NCBI GenBank assembly: GCA_937996765.1
Contig: CALKUG010000247.1
Span: 1 to 7,199, forward strand
DNA from: an uncultured Ignavibacteria bacterium
GTDB lineage: Bacteria; Bacteroidota; Ignavibacteria; Ignavibacteriales; Ignavibacteriaceae
Length of the DNA: 7,199 nt
Direction of reading: 5' to 3'
A model generated the notes under the pieces. It saw only the letters and a program-made list of their open reading frames with translations, was not told where the DNA came from and ran no database searches. Position 1 is the stretch's first letter. The number at the start of each line of letters is the position of its first letter. A program made the translations under genes and the position numbers. Shown here one piece after another: positions 5,678 through 7,199 of the stretch.

Positions 5678-6475
5678 GTGAAACAAAGTTTATTAGCAAT
5701 AGCCATTCTTGCACTATTGTTTTTATTACCCGGGTGCTCGCCCTCGGTACAACAACAAGAAGATGATAACACTAATTATGAAATTCTTTCCGCTGAGCGA
5801 TTAGTTAAACGTTTAGAGGCAAATAGAAGAAAAATTAGAAATTTCCGTGGAAACGGTGATATGGAAATAGTGACACCTAACTTCGATAACGGTGCATCGT
5901 TCAGGGTTTCTGTATCAAGACCAGACTCGCTTTTATTAAGTATTTACGGTCCCTTTAAAATAGAACTTGTTCATTCGCTTGTAGCAAAAAAAGATTTTAT
6001 CTTTTACGACGTTATTAATAATACTGCTTACAAAGGGAATGTTGATGATGACGTTTTGGCAGAGATGTTTAAAATCAATTTGACTTTTAGCGAATTAAAC
6101 GATGCCTTTATTGGTGCCGTGGACCTCTCGGAACAACTCTATAAACAACCTGATAGTTATCAGGTAAATGAAACAGAGTATATACTGAGTTACAAAAACC
6201 CTGATACAAAAGTAACCACCACTTACAATGTGAGTATAAAAGATTTAATGGTTACCTCCTACACCACAAAAGATGCTCAAGGTAATTTGCGTATTGTAGC
6301 CGAGTACTCAGACTTTAAAGTGGTTGATGGTTCAGTATATCCTCATCAAATAACAATACGCTACTTATCGGATGCACAACAAATTTCGATAAAATATGAT
6401 AAACTCGAAGTAAACAAACCAAACATTATCGTTGATTTCAAACTTCCATCGGGTGTAGATGTTATCTCGTGGTAG
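5678..6475 (+). CDS. DUF4292/LolB-like lipoprotein
   Basis: This 265-residue lipoprotein starts at a GTG directly after the TAA of the TPR gene, in the same frame, with a weak AGAGAG ribosome-binding site 7 nt upstream. It has a hydrophobic signal (5-18) and lipobox LPGC with Cys20, then a tether CSPSVQQQEDD. The mature part fits the LolA/LolB-type fold of DUF4292 proteins: a long first helix (AERLVKRLEANRRKIRNF, 39-56), the RGNGDMEI strand (57-64), RPDSLLLSIYGPFKIE (81-96), DFIFYDVINNTAYKG (106-120), and a run of antiparallel strands to the C-terminus (VYPHQITIRY at 220-229, then IVDFKLPSG). Proteins with this fold carry lipids or lipoproteins in a half-barrel, and LolB inserts lipoproteins into the outer membrane. 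The carrier role here is inferred from family and context, and the true ligand is unknown. In Bacteroidota this gene commonly sits between a TPR gene and an EnvC/M23 gene, as here. Confidence 0.8.
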   Translation: MKQSLLAIAILALLFLLPGCSPSVQQQEDDNTNYEILSAERLVKRLEANRRKIRNFRGNGDMEIVTPNFDNGASFRVSVSRPDSLLLSIYGPFKIELVHSLVAKKDFIFYDVINNTAYKGNVDDDVLAEMFKINLTFSELNDAFIGAVDLSEQLYKQPDSYQVNETEYILSYKNPDTKVTTTYNVSIKDLMVTSYTTKDAQGNLRIVAEYSDFKVVDGSVYPHQITIRYLSDAQQISIKYDKLEVNKPNIIVDFKLPSGVDVISW

Positions 6476-7199
6476 ATTAGTACTCATACTTTTACTTCTC
6501 ACTCTATTTGCCCTTGCCCAAAGCGGAGGTGATGGAGGAGATAAACGTGCAGAGCTTAAGCGCGTGCAGAGAGAAATAGATAGTCTTAATGCTGCAATCA
6601 AACTTGCCACGCGAGAAGAAAAAAAGAACTACCAATTATTGGAAACATATAACAGGCAAACTTTTTTGTTAAACGAAGTCCTGAATGGATTGCGCTCAGA
6701 AGAAGAAGAGAGAAGAATTAGAATTGAGAAAGCAGAAACACAGCTCGCCTCAATAATGAACGATGAAACCACCTTGCGCGAACATTATGCAGCGTATATT
6801 GTAAACGCGTACAAGCGGAGTTTTTATGATGATGCTCTTTTGATATTAGGGTCGGAGTCGTTTTATCAAGTAGCACATCGATTAAAATACCTTTCCGAAA
6901 TTTCGCGTGCAGGCAAGCAATCGTTAAACAGATTAAAAGGAATTAAGGACGAGATTTCTTCAACAAAAACTTTAGTTGAACAAGAACACACCGATAAAGT
7001 TGCATTGTTGAAAGAAAAAGAAGGGGAAGAGCAACGCCTTGCAGAAATGATTCAGGAGAAAAAACAAGCAGTTGAAGATATTAAAAAGGATGCTTCTTCG
7101 CTCAAAGAAGAGTTAGAAATAAAAAAACGAGCTCAGGGGCAAATTAAAAATTTAATTACCTCGTTAGATAAAAAGCAGGAAGATAAAAAAGAAGAGCGC
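6459..7199 (+). CDS. EnvC-like murein hydrolase activator / M23 peptidase, N-terminal part (cut by window end)
   Basis: The frame from the ATG at 6459 stays open for 247 codons to the last base, so the gene runs out of the window. The start overlaps the preceding gene by 17 nt, and an in-frame TAG at 6456-6458 excludes an earlier start. Residues 1-20 form a signal peptide (Arg4 and Arg6, a Leu-rich core, likely cleavage ALA|Q at 20/21). Residues about 28-100 and 155-247 are Glu/Lys-rich heptad-like coiled coils, split by a segment HYAAYIVNAYKRSF (109-122) and LGSESFYQVAHRLKYLSEIS (130-149). The SFYQ...RLKYL pattern is typical of the coiled-coil part of EnvC/M23B proteins. In E. coli EnvC uses such coils to engage FtsEX and activate cell-wall amidases during division. 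The LytM/M23 domain, expected beyond 7199, is not seen, so active versus degenerate peptidase cannot be judged. Confidence 0.82.
   Translation, partial: MLSRGRLVLILLLLTLFALAQSGGDGGDKRAELKRVQREIDSLNAAIKLATREEKKNYQLLETYNRQTFLLNEVLNGLRSEEEERRIRIEKAETQLASIMNDETTLREHYAAYIVNAYKRSFYDDALLILGSESFYQVAHRLKYLSEISRAGKQSLNRLKGIKDEISSTKTLVEQEHTDKVALLKEKEGEEQRLAEMIQEKKQAVEDIKKDASSLKEELEIKKRAQGQIKNLITSLDKKQEDKKEER

Noticed and set aside
5491..5772. Minus-strand open frame with a Ser/Cys-rich start across the lipoprotein junction
   Set aside because: It is a shadow of two well-supported lipoprotein genes on the other strand. Its resemblance to another shadow frame near 3993 only reflects the shared tether sequence.
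1..7199. CRISPR array, insertion sequence, tRNA or phage attachment site
   Set aside because: No spaced direct repeats, transposase motifs, cloverleaf sequence or integrase were found on either strand by reading.

Overview
The window looks like chromosomal DNA from a member of the Bacteroidota/Chlorobiota branch (FCB group), perhaps a Chlorobi- or Ignavibacteria-like lineage. Three things point there: the gene order TPR lipoprotein - DUF4292-like lipoprotein - EnvC/M23-type coiled-coil protein, a promoter of the TTTG...TAnnTTTG type, and starts that mostly lack a strong Shine-Dalgarno sequence. The lineage is an inference; there is no rRNA or marker gene here. The window is densely coding: seven protein genes were found plus the tail of an eighth, with no tRNA, rRNA, CRISPR, insertion sequence or phage gene.

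Layout. (1) Positions 1-1338, plus strand: the 3' end of an unrecognised gene, then a cytosolic papain-fold (C39-like) cysteine peptidase candidate. A perfect inverted repeat separates this pair from the convergent block that follows. (2) Positions 1350-3750, minus strand, in transcription order: an ATP-grasp enzyme with a histone-H1-like lysine tail, a small membrane-anchored Ig-like protein, and a secreted outer-membrane beta-barrel. (3) Positions 3872-7199, plus strand: a tightly packed run of a 601-residue TPR lipoprotein, a LolB/DUF4292-like lipoprotein, and an EnvC-like murein hydrolase activator or M23 peptidase cut off by the window end. The last of these overlaps its upstream neighbour by 17 nt.

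How the genes may work together. Block 3 is a conserved type of envelope-biogenesis operon. The TPR protein is probably an outer-membrane-attached scaffold, the DUF4292 protein has the look of a LolA/LolB-fold lipid or lipoprotein carrier, and the EnvC-like protein controls or performs peptidoglycan cleavage. Block 2 mixes a cytosolic ligase-like enzyme with two envelope proteins; whether they share a pathway is not shown by the sequence. Block 1 has no assigned pathway.

The points most worth a second look are the lysine-rich tail on the ATP-grasp enzyme, the near-identical post-lipobox tether (CSPS(T)VQQQ plus acidic run) on two otherwise unrelated adjacent lipoproteins, the TPR-LolB-like gene pair, and the peptidase candidate with an unassigned C-terminal half next to an unassigned gene. 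I see no clear proof of a wholly new system.
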